From Verpa conica (Eukaryota > Ascomycota > Pezizomycetes > Pezizales > Morchellaceae), in NCBI GenBank assembly GCA_033030425.1, contig JAUFSD010000021.1, positions 1,116,001 to 1,180,000 on the forward strand: a stretch of DNA of 64,000 nucleotides, in the 5' to 3' direction. Position 1 is the stretch's first letter; each line of letters opens with the position of its first letter. The translations under genes were made by a program, and so were the position numbers. Below, one piece after another: positions 12,525 to 22,992 of the stretch. Under the pieces are notes generated by a model. It was not told the origin of the DNA, did not search any database, and was given only the letters and a program-made list of their open reading frames with translations.

Positions 12525-15500
12525 CTTGAGAGTTTTTCGGCTATATTTCGGGTTTCTAATGTGATGTTGAATCTGGCCCCGACTCTGCGATATTGAAACC
12601 CACAATCCTCGAAACCAGAGGAAGAGAAGAGGGTGAATTTAAAGACTATAAATCATCCTTGCTACTCCTATAGAGATAGGGAAAAGAATTTTAAAAAAAA
12701 ATAAAAAAATAAACCTGGGTGATTCTGGTCACCCCGCATTGACGAGGGGGGTTCCCAATCAATCGGAAAATAGCATAGTCAGCCGCTTCATAATGTCTTT
12801 TACCCGGAAGGAGAAAAAAAAAACCACCCCAGAAGGCTGCAACCTGAATAGCTTCCCCCCTCCCCGTCGCGGTGCCCAGGACGTTAGGAAGTCTCCCGCT
12901 TCCCCGGAGGGTGAACTAAACCTAAGTGATGATCGGCTCTAGAATAAGGCTTGTGAAGCGATTCTGGGGTAAAGGCCGTATTATGGGCCTGTATCTGGGG
13001 TACCTTCTACTAATTCACAAGTGTCTCTACTGCACGTGGCTCGGGTAGTACGGACCGCACCCCCGAGAATACTTACCTGTTTGGTGGTCTTGGGCGAGAG
13101 GCAGCCTGACATGCCAAGACTGCCTCCAGGTGAATCCTCATGATATCGTCTGTGGGTTTTTTTGTTCAATACTTGATCTGGACGTCGGTTGTGGATACCC
13201 AGCGACCGTTTAAGAAAATACTGGGTTGGATGTATCACTAGTAGATTAATTACACTGCAGGACAGTACATTGCCCTCAAAACCCCACTCTTCCCCCACAT
13301 TACCAAGAATCACGTTTTAATATCTCTCATCCAGGTCATCATGTTGTGGAGTCTAACGGGCTCAACGAGACATCAACTCCAGCCAACAAACCACGCCAGA
13401 GTCGTATATTCTCGCGCGGAGCACTGCACTGGTAAATAGCCTCTTGTGGGGAAAAAAACACACGATATCTCCTAGATATGAAGGAAAGGGAAATCCAAAG
13501 CCCCCAACGCTCTCTCGGTCAATTCCTTTTAGGGTTATGATATTGAATTCCCAAAGAATCGACCCTAAGCTCTAGAAAAAAGGGGGGGGACCCTGACATC
13601 ATCGGTACCCAGTGCCTCATTTAGAGTACAGCCTTAGGGAAGATTCCCCCCCTGCTTCCGAGCGCAGCCACTGCCGGTTCGCTGCTACCGAATAAATTAG
13701 CCTTCTTCCCCCCCCCCCTCCCCCCTCCCCGCGCCGCATTGCGCGTGGAACCGGGAACACTTCCGTGACAGATTTCTGGGTCTATTTAATCCCTGGGCGT
13801 TATAATGTTCCACCAACAGATATTGTCTTGGGAGACATTTTAGACCTGCAGTTGGTTTAAAAAAGAATCTCGAAGCTAGATGGAATATATCACTTTTTTT
13901 CTTTTTTTCCCCCCCTTCCCCCTTCCCCCTTCCCCCTTCCCCCTTCCGCTTCCCCTTCGGAGACTCGTGTCGTTTTGAAAAAACCTGGTGTTTTTATGAC
14001 TCGATCTGCTTTTCTGTTGTTTTTTTTTATTTGCCTAATCGTTTTTTTTTTGAAATTGGACGCATGACTTTTTTGATGATGGCGAGATTCCTTAGCTTTG
14101 GTGGGGGCAGGGAGATCGATCTATATCATTACGAACAACACGTCCCCCGGCAGTACTTTTGGTTGATTTTTAGTAGTCATGATCTTAAAAAGTAGTTAAC
14201 GGTTAGGAATATCACTGACATTCCAACGCACCCGTTTCGAGGCAGCGTACGTCTAGCTACTGAGAACTATGTATTCCGTACTCTAGATGTGTACTGCGGA
14301 GCACGCTAAGGAGATGAAGCTAGCAGAGCTGTAGATAAGAGGTTTTTTTCCTCTGTTAGCTAGACAATCAACCAACCAGACATCTTGTGCATACGTTATC
14401 GGTGCATTAGAATCTTCCTTTGAACATAACTAGACGCAACCACAGTACTTTCCACCCGCCAAGACAGAACTATAACAAGAGGACTCTAATCAGTACACAC
14501 AACAGCTAAGCCCGATTATAGGAGTACGACATATACCCCCCCCCAATCCTAACTGAAAATAGAGCTCAACTCTTGTAGTAACCTCAGAAAAAGCACGCGA
14601 GTAATATTCGTGCACCATCTGTTTGGTTACGGCGTAGATGTTTTTTTTATTTTAATTCTCTCCATCCGTCTCTCCGCGTAACAACAAAACTATTCAATAC
14701 AGTAATCGGTAGACAGAACACTCTTAATATCTGTAGTCGTGTATCTGTGGAGGTGGGGGGTTGATATTCGGTTAAGGCGTATTCCGGAATAATTGAGCCT
14801 GTACATACAGTACTCCATGCATGTCGGTTTAGGTAATCCCCGGTGTCTGCGCATGGTTATAGTCTCGGAGTTGAATGGGGGAAGTGGGGGGAGGGGGGGA
14901 GAACTACGGTGTAATTCTCTCACATAAGCATTCGGGTTCTCATAAGTACGCAGTGAGTGAGAAGGTTTGGTATGTATGTTTTTGTTCTGGGGATTACACT
15001 GCAAGGGGGGGGTTGCTTAGTTAGGGATTAAGCGGCAGTGTTTTTTATGCGAAATTTGTTTTTCTACATATACATTCCGTAGTGTTCCGGGGAGTTGTTT
15101 GCATTTATCTCACTCCTAGGCGATGATTAGCCGTTTACGGCGTTGACAGGCCACCTTACTGCATACGATGAGGCGTTAATTTCTAGCTCAAAAGAGAGAA
15201 GCAATGGAAACAGATATTTCGGAGAATTAAGGGGATAACAGCGCTTATATGCGCTAGAGAGAGAGAGCTGTTATATTTTGACATAGCTAGTTTGTCTGTT
15301 TGTATTCTAGCAGCCACTCATGGGCGTTTCCTCGTATTCTTTGATGGGGCGCTCCTTGCCAAGTGAGCAATACTGGGGGATCGTCCCGGCGATTTGGGCT
15401 AGATAATTGGACAGGGTTTCTAGGGTTGGGCTCATGAATAGTTTTTTCTTCTAGGGTATGGTCAATTTCTCAAACTGGTTTCAGAAATAAGCCATCGTTT

Positions 15501-16797
15501 ACTTAGCGGGTATATATATAGGAAGGGGAGAGCGGCGGGGTCTGGGATCTTGAACCACTGTCAGTTCTTTCTTTCTCCCCCTTCTCTCTGTATAATCGTG
15601 GGTTTGTAATTCGCCGTTGCCGAGAGGAGGTGGCCTAATTGGATGGAGTATTTATTGAGAACAACTGCCCAATCAGCAATGCCTCTATATTTACGCTCTC
15701 TGGACTCGAGTAGAAATGGATGATGGGGGTCGGATGGTTCTAACGGGCTACAAGATTTGTTTTTAGTAAGGTTTGTGCTTTGGTTTCTATATAGAGTGTT
15801 CTCAAGCTCTTCCGGGTCCGTGGGATTGCACAATTCATCTCTCGCTAGGGTTACAAGGGGGTAGCGATTTCCAATTCCAGATCTATAAGTGGTGTTTTTC
15901 TGTGCTCACAAAGCTGAATGATCCACGAACCCAGAGGACGGACGGGAATTGACTCAAATTCACGAGGGTTACATGGCCTAAACTTACTCTGTCAAGGTGT
16001 CTGGTTTACTAAAAGGATCGTGTGATCAGAGTGCGGGCATTGGGCTACATTTGTGTATTTAATATACCGTCAGGTACTGTCTGATTGTTTTTTTTCAGCT
16101 GTTCTCTCCCCACATCTCCCGGGCTCAAGTCCGCAGCGGGCGCATGGTCTCTTATGAGGTCATGCCTGGGGGAAATGTTTACTTAAGAATTGATCTCAAA
16201 ATAACACCTTCTCTAATGAAAGGGTTTAGGCAGATATCTCCTTCCGATAACCGGAGAAAGTTTCTCCCTCCCTGGCAGATGCAATCTTATCTAAACCTCG
16301 GATCAGGCACACGAACCCAATCTAATCTGATGCCCAGCATTTGCACAACCCAAGCAATTGAAGCGATTGCAAAAGGGTTGTGAATGGCATTGGGGGGGGG
16401 GATCGTGAAGCCAGTCGCATAACCTAGGAAGAGGTTATTTAATGGAGTTGCTGGGCGATAACACCAAGGGGTTCTCGTCCGGTAACACGTGTTATTCTCA
16501 AACGCTTGGCTAAATAGGGGGACTATTTTTAGTAGGGTAATCTGATCGCGGCCATCCCCAGGCATCGCAACCCTTTCCACCTGCCAACCCCCCACCATCT
16601 TCTACCGCCCTCATCCTCATCCTCACCCTCACCCCAGCCAGCCCCCTTCTATATTATGGAGAAGTGCTTCCAGGCACCCTTCAGAGGATAATCTTTCAGA
16701 AACTTTTCACACACCCAGAGCTCATCACTCCCCCACCGTCCGTACATTCTCACTCGCCTGGCGCGCCCCTTCAACACCCCCCCCCTCCCCCCCAATC
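12525..16797. other. Intergenic region with pyrimidine tracts, no gene recognised
   Basis: About 4.3 kb between two divergently transcribed genes. It holds homopolymers, a CCCCCTT microsatellite (13909-13955) and, near its right end (16600-16795), a C-rich stretch that probably contains the promoter of the disordered-protein gene. The open frames do not resemble known proteins. Confidence 0.55.
13909..13955. repeat. CCCCCTT microsatellite
   Basis: About six tandem copies of a 7-bp pyrimidine unit (CCCCCTT), preceded by T-rich homopolymers. One strand is pure pyrimidine, so the tract could form triplex or slipped structures; no function is indicated. Confidence 0.8.
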
Positions 16798-17790
16798 ATG
16801 TCCTTCGAGAAACAAGCCCACAGTACCACCACTGAAGATCCCTCCGCGAATAAGAAACCCAAGAAATGGGCCAGTGTTCGCCGGAAGTTCTCTCTGATCA
16901 GGGCGAGTCGCAATAATGCATCTTCTCCTCCACCACCAGACACGCAAACAGCGGAGTCTCAGGCAGAAAGCTTTTGCCGCCCATATATACAAAAAATTCC
17001 GGATCACGACACACCAGGGAGAGAGACTACTCCTATTTCTCCTCCTCCTGCTCCTGTTCCTGCTCCTGTTCCTGCTCCTGCTCCCCTAGAAAAGAAGGTC
17101 CCAGAACAGAAAGCCCCAGAACAGAAGGCCCCGGAAAGGAAGAACCCGGAAAAGAAGACCTCGAGAAAGGCTGTCCCTAAAAAGATGCCTGTGGAAAAGA
17201 TCATCCCTGGACGTCCGAGTACGCCCTCCGACTCGGAGCCCGAATCGGAATGGGAGAAGGAGATTGCCCGCATCACGAAGGAGAATCTAGAGAGGAATAA
17301 CAACATTGAATTGTACCCCCCAGAACCCAAGCATAAAAAAACCCATCGGTTCAGGAGGAGGAAACAAAACAAAGCGGTTAGTTTCAGAGAGCAACTGGAA
17401 ATTATCTCTTACGCAGGAGGTGATGAGTCGGAGGAATCAGAATCAGAGACAGATTCAGATACAGATTCAGATAGCATGTCTGAAGACTCGGAGGATGAGT
17501 TGCAGAAGCTGCCTGAACCGCCGAGAGTGCATGAACCTCCAAAAAGGCCTGAACCTTCAAGAAGGCCTGAGCCGCCGAGAGTACATGAACCGCCTAGAGT
17601 GCATGAACCGCCGAGAGTGCATGAGCCACCAAAACGGCCTGAACGGCCTGAAGTGCAGAGATTGCCTGAAACGCCGAAACGGCCTGAATTGCATAGACTG
17701 CCTGAATTGCAGAAACTGGCTGGACGCCAAGTGACCAGAAAAATGCTCCCGGGCCAGGTGCGTTTGGTGCAAGATGATGGAAGTTTTTAG
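16798..17790 (+). CDS. Intrinsically disordered Pro/Glu/Lys-rich protein, unknown function
   Basis: A single uninterrupted 330-residue frame with a proper ATG, preceded by a C-rich promoter-like tract and followed by AT-rich sequence. No known domain is recognised. In order it shows a basic N-terminus (KKPKKWASVRRKFSLIRASR, about residues 19-38), a PAPVPAPVPAPAP stretch (about 83-95), a KAPEQKAPERKNPEKK-type charged repeat (about 100-130), a helix-prone segment EWEKEIARITKENLERNN (about 150-168), an acidic Ser/Asp tract (about 205-232), then repeats of PPRVHEPP/KRPEPP (about 238-310) with a basic end. Codon-scale repeats (CCTGCTCCTGTT; GAACCGCCGAGAGTGCAT) have clearly expanded. It could be a nuclear or cytoskeletal scaffold; that is only a guess. 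The long open frame despite low complexity supports it being real. Confidence 0.65.
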   Translation: MSFEKQAHSTTTEDPSANKKPKKWASVRRKFSLIRASRNNASSPPPPDTQTAESQAESFCRPYIQKIPDHDTPGRETTPISPPPAPVPAPVPAPAPLEKKVPEQKAPEQKAPERKNPEKKTSRKAVPKKMPVEKIIPGRPSTPSDSEPESEWEKEIARITKENLERNNNIELYPPEPKHKKTHRFRRRKQNKAVSFREQLEIISYAGGDESEESESETDSDTDSDSMSEDSEDELQKLPEPPRVHEPPKRPEPSRRPEPPRVHEPPRVHEPPRVHEPPKRPERPEVQRLPETPKRPELHRLPELQKLAGRQVTRKMLPGQVRLVQDDGSF

Positions 17791-18368
17791 CCCTCGTAAC
17801 AAATAACTATTGCAGGCAGTGGTTTTTTTTGTGTTTTGAGAGTAATCTTTTTTTGTATTGTTAATTTTTTTTTCTTTTTTCTTTTTCTTTTGGAGTTTCA
17901 TGGAGGTTAGTAGCGTGGGTGATTCCCAAAAGCATTTGTAATCAGTGTATCAGCCACTCTCTATGAGGGTGGCATGTCGACAGCGTACTATATAAACGGA
18001 CTAGACAAAAGCATACCATTTAAGATGCCTCAATGTCATGTAATAGTTTTTCTTCTATTCTCTCCTCGAATGAATACGATTATGTAAGTTTCCTATAAGA
18101 TTCTAAGGTTCGGGTTACAACTAATGTTTCCCTTCTACATTGTAGGTCACTTATTTTCTTTATCAAATAAATATACTCAAATATATGTATCTTCCATACC
18201 AGAGCTTTCCCTATTTCAGCAATCTAAATTTCCGAAGAGTTTCCTCCGACAAAAATACCCTTCCACTCCCATGACTACTTCAGCTTCCTTGACCATATGT
18301 TGTCTTGAAAGCGGTCTTGGCACATCTACATAGGAGTAAACATCAAAATTTCCTCGAGTAAGTATTTT
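17791..18368. other. Convergent intergenic spacer
   Basis: This region lies between the 3' ends of the disordered-protein gene (+) and the STAND gene (-). It is T-rich near 17820-17890, consistent with 3' UTR and polyadenylation signals. No gene is seen. Confidence 0.5.
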
Positions 18369-21300
18369 TCAATGACAATAGATGATGAGAAAGTAGGAAG
18401 ACGAGCTGGAACTAACCTCGAGTCTTGAAGCTAGACCAATCTCAAGCTTCTTGAACTTCTCCGCTTCCGGCTTAGACTTACTCCTTAGTAGTTCTGCTAC
18501 TGCGTGTTTCCCACTCCGCTCCACATAGTATAAGGGTGTTTTGCCGTAACTATTCGTTGAGTCTGCTACGACATCGTCCCTGCTCGCTAGTAGTTCCACC
18601 ACTGCGATATGTCCGTGCTGTGCCGCAAGAGATAATGGTGTATGGCCATAATTATCCTTTGAGTCTGCTGCCACATCTTCCCTGCTCACTAGTAGCTGGA
18701 CCGTTTCAAGGTGTCCATTCATTGCCGCATAAGATAATGGTGTTCGGCCGAGGATGTTTGTTGAATCTGCTACTACATCGTCCCTGCTTACTAGTAGCTG
18801 CACCACTTTGAGGTGTCCATATGCTGCTGCGTAAGATAACGATGATCGACCAGATTTATCCTTCAAGTCTGCTGCAACGTCGTCTCTGCTCACAAGTAGC
18901 TGTACTACTGCGAGGTGTCCGTTTACTACCGCATAAGTTAATGGTGTTCGCCCGGAAGGGTCGTTTGAGTCTGCCACCACATTGTCACAGCTCACCAGTA
19001 GCTGCACTACTTCGAGGTGTCCATATGCTGCTGCATACGATAGTGGTGTGCGGCCCTTGCTGTAGCCAAAGGCACCAGAGAAGTTCATATCTTTTAGGTC
19101 AACCTCGAGGCCTTCTAGTGCTATCAACGCCTGGGTCGATCGGGGCAATCCAAGTATGGCTGCTACAAAGAGTGTATTCCGGGTATTGAGTAGTGTGTCG
19201 ATATATAGGGATTCTTTGAAGAAAAATACATGGAGTGCCGATTCCACACGATTGCCTGTTTTGGAAAACTTGCAAATCTTTTCTAGGACACTCTCTTCTT
19301 CGCCTGAGGATTTTGTATGATAACCCCAGTTACGTGCAGCGTAGTCATAAAAAGCATTCTCGCGTATTAACCGCCTTACAAAATCCTTGTCTATACCATT
19401 TTCTGGTCGTCTGTCGAATCTGTCAAACGACAGGTATGTTAGGCATGTTTTTGCCATCATAGCATGCACATGTGCTCCATGAGTGAAATCAACACTTTTA
19501 TCCAAATATTCTTGGACCGTATAGTGGACAAAGCGAACTGTTTCGCTTTTTTCGTCAATCATGACAAGGCCGCCACAAACATCAATCAAATCGCCTTCTT
19601 CTAATAAATCCTCGTCATCGATCGCTGTATCATTTTCAGCTACGCTTAGGGCCTCGCGGAGTTCTTTGGGGTGGAGTGGTCTGGTAGCATGGGATATCCA
19701 TGATAATGCATTTAATGCCAACTCTCTATTGTCGTCATCTTCTAGTTTTATCCTTTGTAGAATAGTTTTGTATATGTCATCTAGGCCTGTTGGCAGTTGA
19801 CTCAAGCAAGTTTTTATATCTCTCGGGAGTTTCTTGCGGATAATAAATTCGACCTGAAATGCTACTAGCAAAAATCTGATAAAAAAAAAAAAATAGATAA
19901 TTCAGCTATAAATTTTGGCCAAGGCTTGGGAAAATATTGACTCACATGCCATCTGCTTTCTCTAATATTCGTGAGACTATTTCTCCGACTAATTTGACTG
20001 AGAGTGATCGTGCCGAGAGCCTGGATCTTACAAACATTTCGATATCTTCTTCGCGCGCCGATAGTTCTACTTTTATTGCTCCCTCGAATGTATTTCTGAT
20101 GTCAGAGACATGTGATCGGCTGGTGACAAAACCTTTGATATTTGTTTTCATCAAATCTTTGATGCATGATAGGAGTTCTCGTAGTGTAGTCTCACTACAC
20201 TCGTCCAAAGCGTCAAAGAAAAGCCACACGTAAGAAAAACTACGTGCAAGAGAAACGATGGCCTGGAGAAGCTCCTGCAAGTGCGGAGTTTTTCCAGTTC
20301 CATTAAAATTCTTATACAGTGATTCAATCTCGAGGGGTAGTTCGGATTTTTGGAAGCCAAGTTGTCGTAGAATGCTTGCAAAGATTTTGGTCGGGGTTTG
20401 GTCATCGCGGTCTTTAAATCCACAGTATATGTGTGCTAGTCCAAAGTTTCTGCCCATATCTAGGGACTTTTCGGTGATGTGGTCGAAAACAGCAGACCTA
20501 TATTTATATCTCGTTAGCAAGTAAACAATAAACAGTAAACATAAACAGCGAAGAAAAAGAGGAGAAGAAGTAGCTCATACATACGTTAAGACAGTTTTAC
20601 CCGCACCAGCTATATAATTGCCTTGTATTAGTTTATATTTTGAAATAACATATTCATATATACCTAAATACCTTTCCCATGGCAGAATAACCATGAGGGC
20701 TCATGAATCCAGCGCTGAAACTCTTCAGTATCAAAAAACCAACTTCCTGTACCCTCCTGCCTTTTTCGACGAATATCTGTATGCTTTTCATCGGGGTCTC
20801 CAGGGAATAGCCAACAAAGTTTAGTTACTAAGAGGCACCGTTATTATCTTTAGGAGGGTCTAGGGGTTTTGAAAGAATAAAACTTGCTTCTGTCCTCCTT
20901 TATTTTTTCTTCTGCGGCTCTAGTTTGCTCACTTCTAATGTCGATAAGGTGATGATTCACCTCCTTGCCCTCGTCTAATACGTCCATAAGCTTTGAGCTA
21001 TCTCGTGGTTAGTCGGCTGTAAGAAGAAATTTGGAGGTAGGCGACAAACACGCTATCAGCCGAAAGTGTAAGCATGAATGTAGTCTTATGTCTTTCCAAG
21101 CGTTCCATCAGCTCTATTGTTTCCCCCTTACTCAGTGGCCACTTTGCAATTTTTCCTGTATTGTTGATCATATCCTTTATTCTTGTAGTTATTGGTGTTT
21201 TCTTGTTTTTGCGGGTATCCTTGGTCCCCGAGCCCACGCTCTTTTGCGGCTGGTTTGTTTTATTTTTCGTAGGGGTTATTAGGGTTTCTTTCGTTATGGG

Positions 21301-21376
21301 CGTTGGGTTGATATTTTCCAATAGATCTTTCAACTGCTGTAGGATATCCTCACAGTCGGATATTCGCTGATGTTTA
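18369..21376 (-). CDS. NACHT-ankyrin STAND protein (fungal NLR-like)
   Basis: Clear exons are 19875-18369, 20497-19946, a 25-nt P-loop exon 20609-20585, and an exon ending at 20672 with the fungal STAND signature WLFPGDPDEKHTDIRRKRQEG then TGSWFFDTEEFQRW. Upstream segments (about 21376-20870) carry DCEDILQQLKDLLENI, KWPLSKGETIELMERLERHK, ALSAD-like and DSSKLMDVLDEG motifs of the helical N-terminal domain. The Walker A is GKAGAGKTVLT, the Walker B VWLFFDALDEC, followed by a winged-helix-like region (LPTGLDDIYKTILQRI, ALSWISHATRPLHPKELREAL) and about six ankyrin repeats (TPLSYAAAYGHLEVVQLLVS type). STAND NTPases act as oligomerising sensors in non-self recognition. The very N-terminus and one junction near 21030-21080 could not be resolved; the gene may be 5'-truncated or mildly decayed. 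It neighbours the lectin/coiled-coil array. Confidence 0.85.
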
Positions 21377-21411
21377 GTGATACCTATTGTAAGTAAGCAA
21401 GGGAAAAAAAA

Positions 21412-21435
21412 TTAAGACTGAAATTTCAGTCTTAA
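21412..21435. repeat. Perfect 24-bp palindrome
   Basis: Twelve-base arms TTAAGACTGAAA / TTTCAGTCTTAA with no spacer, just upstream of the first recognised exon of the STAND gene. It could form a cruciform or be a dimeric binding site; it may also be chance or a transposon footprint. Confidence 0.7.
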
Positions 21436-21615
21436 AAGAGCAAGGTTTGGAAAAGGGTATTTTGAACGGACCTGAGTTATACCCAGCATTACCAAGGTCA
21501 TCCACTACTAGTTTTAAAGCGACTAATATCCCAGAAAGCCTATATGTTCTTAGCTTCAAGCCGTGGTTCAAATTTCAGGGCCTATACCCAGTTACTTCGT
21601 TGATCAAGTTACGTA

Positions 21616-21861
21616 CCGTATATACTCGTATAATCCACTATCGCCGAAAGATCCGGGACAGGGTGGTTCACTAGAATTTTTGAGGCTATGTTTGAGGAAA
21701 AGGTTTAATGATTGTGGGGGCCAGTAAAGTTTCTGCTTAGAGTCCCAAGAATAGTGAGTGTAAAGCTGAACTCACTTCTGCCCCACAGAACTGCACTCGC
21801 TTGCAGGGAATCACCCTGCTTCGGATCTTTCGGCGATAGTGGATTATACGAGTATATACGG
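21616..21861. mobile_element. 246-bp MITE-like element with ~55-bp terminal inverted repeats
   Basis: The outer ends CCGTATATACTCGTATAATC and their inverted copy continue inward for about 55 bp with only a few mismatches. Both ends abut TA (21614-21615 and 21862-21863). The 130-140 bp interior is non-coding. TA duplication plus long TIRs points to a non-autonomous Tc1/mariner-superfamily element. It sits immediately 5' of the STAND gene and may have displaced its promoter or first exon. Confidence 0.75.
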
Positions 21862-22145
21862 TATATCATCGCGGGCGTCTTTGGCTGTGCTGATGTAATT
21901 GTACCCCTCCTTGACCACAACCTGAGCCAAGCTTATGAGCCCAGCTACTCCGCAAGCCACAGAAAACGGATCCATGTGTTCTTGGGATATTTGAAGAGAG
22001 TGGTTGACAGAAGTATGAGATATGCAAGTTTGTGTTCTCAGGAAACAGTTAGAGTAAGGGTAACTGATTGTATATAGTTCCCCGCTCGGTAGTCCGTTTC
22101 TGGAGAGTGTATATAAAGCGGGGCAGGGATCCCGCTTAGGTAGTA

Positions 22146-22563
22146 CTAGGGTGTGGACAAAAATGATCAGAACTCGACACCGATAGGCTCAAAAATTGCG
22201 TGTGCCACACCATTGAGCCAATAGTACACCTAAGAAATCCAGGCTTTGTATGGGGGAAAATAATTATCAGAACTTTTCTAATATTCCTGTTTAAAAGACA
22301 GAAAAGGAACTTAAAAACCCTTAGTAAATTGCGGTTCCTCTAGATATTTTTTGTTAATTTTTCAGGCCTCTAACCTTGACTTTTTGTAGAAAACAGTATA
22401 AATTAGGGTCAAATTGTGTTGTGAAGGTGGGAAATTTTCTTGGGGCACACAGTTGATATAAACCCAAAAGCAGGCCAGCGTGGCACCCCCAGGCCAACCA
22501 CAACCCTCCACTAGCGGTCTGTCCAACCGGAGGCAGTTCTGATCACTTACCCTCATACCCTAG
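22146..22563 (-). mobile_element. MITE family 1, copy A (418 bp)
   Basis: TIRs are CTAGGGTGTGGACAAAAATG.. and, inverted at the other end, CTAGGGTATGAGGGTAAGTG.., both followed by ATCAGAACT, and TA flanks both sides. It shares most of its length, in opposite orientation, with copy C at 55486-55868; shared blocks include GGTTGGCC.., GGGTTTATATCAACTGTG and CCCCCATACAAAGCCTGG. It encodes no transposase; the open frame through part of it is probably fortuitous. Confidence 0.8.
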
Positions 22564-22565
22564 TA

Positions 22566-22990
22566 CCGGGGATTAAGGGTAAGTACAGCGAACTGTCTCC
22601 CGTTGGGCAGTTCTTACATGTAAGCTTGTGGTTGGTCTGATAAGGCTACACTGGTCGCCAAAGTGGTATATGAGTTATGGATCCCCTAAGCCAGGAGACA
22701 TCAGAGACAGAAATTTGACTCCTCTTGATACAGTGTTAAACATAAATCATCAAGAACAAGCCTAAAGTACTACTAATATAAAGCCAATACAGGGTATAAT
22801 CCCATACTTATTTTTTTATTTTTTTAGAGTATATTCCTGATTTTAAAAGAGATATGTAAAAAGTTCTCCAGACTTTTTTCCCCCATACAAATGGTGGGTA
22901 TCACAGTAAATATATTGGCTCCTAAATGTGGCGCAAGCAAATTTCGAGCCTATGGGCGTCAAGTTCGCCGTACTTTGCGTGAACACCCGG
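22566..22990 (+). mobile_element. MITE family 1, diverged copy B (425 bp), abutting copy A
   Basis: TIRs are CCGGGGATTAAGGGTAAGTA.. and inverted CCGGGTGTTCACGCAAAGTA.., with TA at 22564-22565 (shared with copy A) and 22991-22992. Internal blocks align with copies A and C: GAACTGTCTCCCGTTGGGCAG, GTGGTTGG, TTTTTTCCCCCATACAAATG and TGTGGCGCAAGCAAATTT. It is much more diverged than A is from C, so it is the older insertion, with A later inserted at its boundary TA. Confidence 0.7.
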
Positions 22991-22992
22991 TA

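Noticed and set aside
22362..22556. Open frame (also at 55493-55747) conserved between two places
   Set aside because: Conservation is explained by MITE family 1 copies A and C; the frame breaks in copy B and encodes no recognisable transposase.
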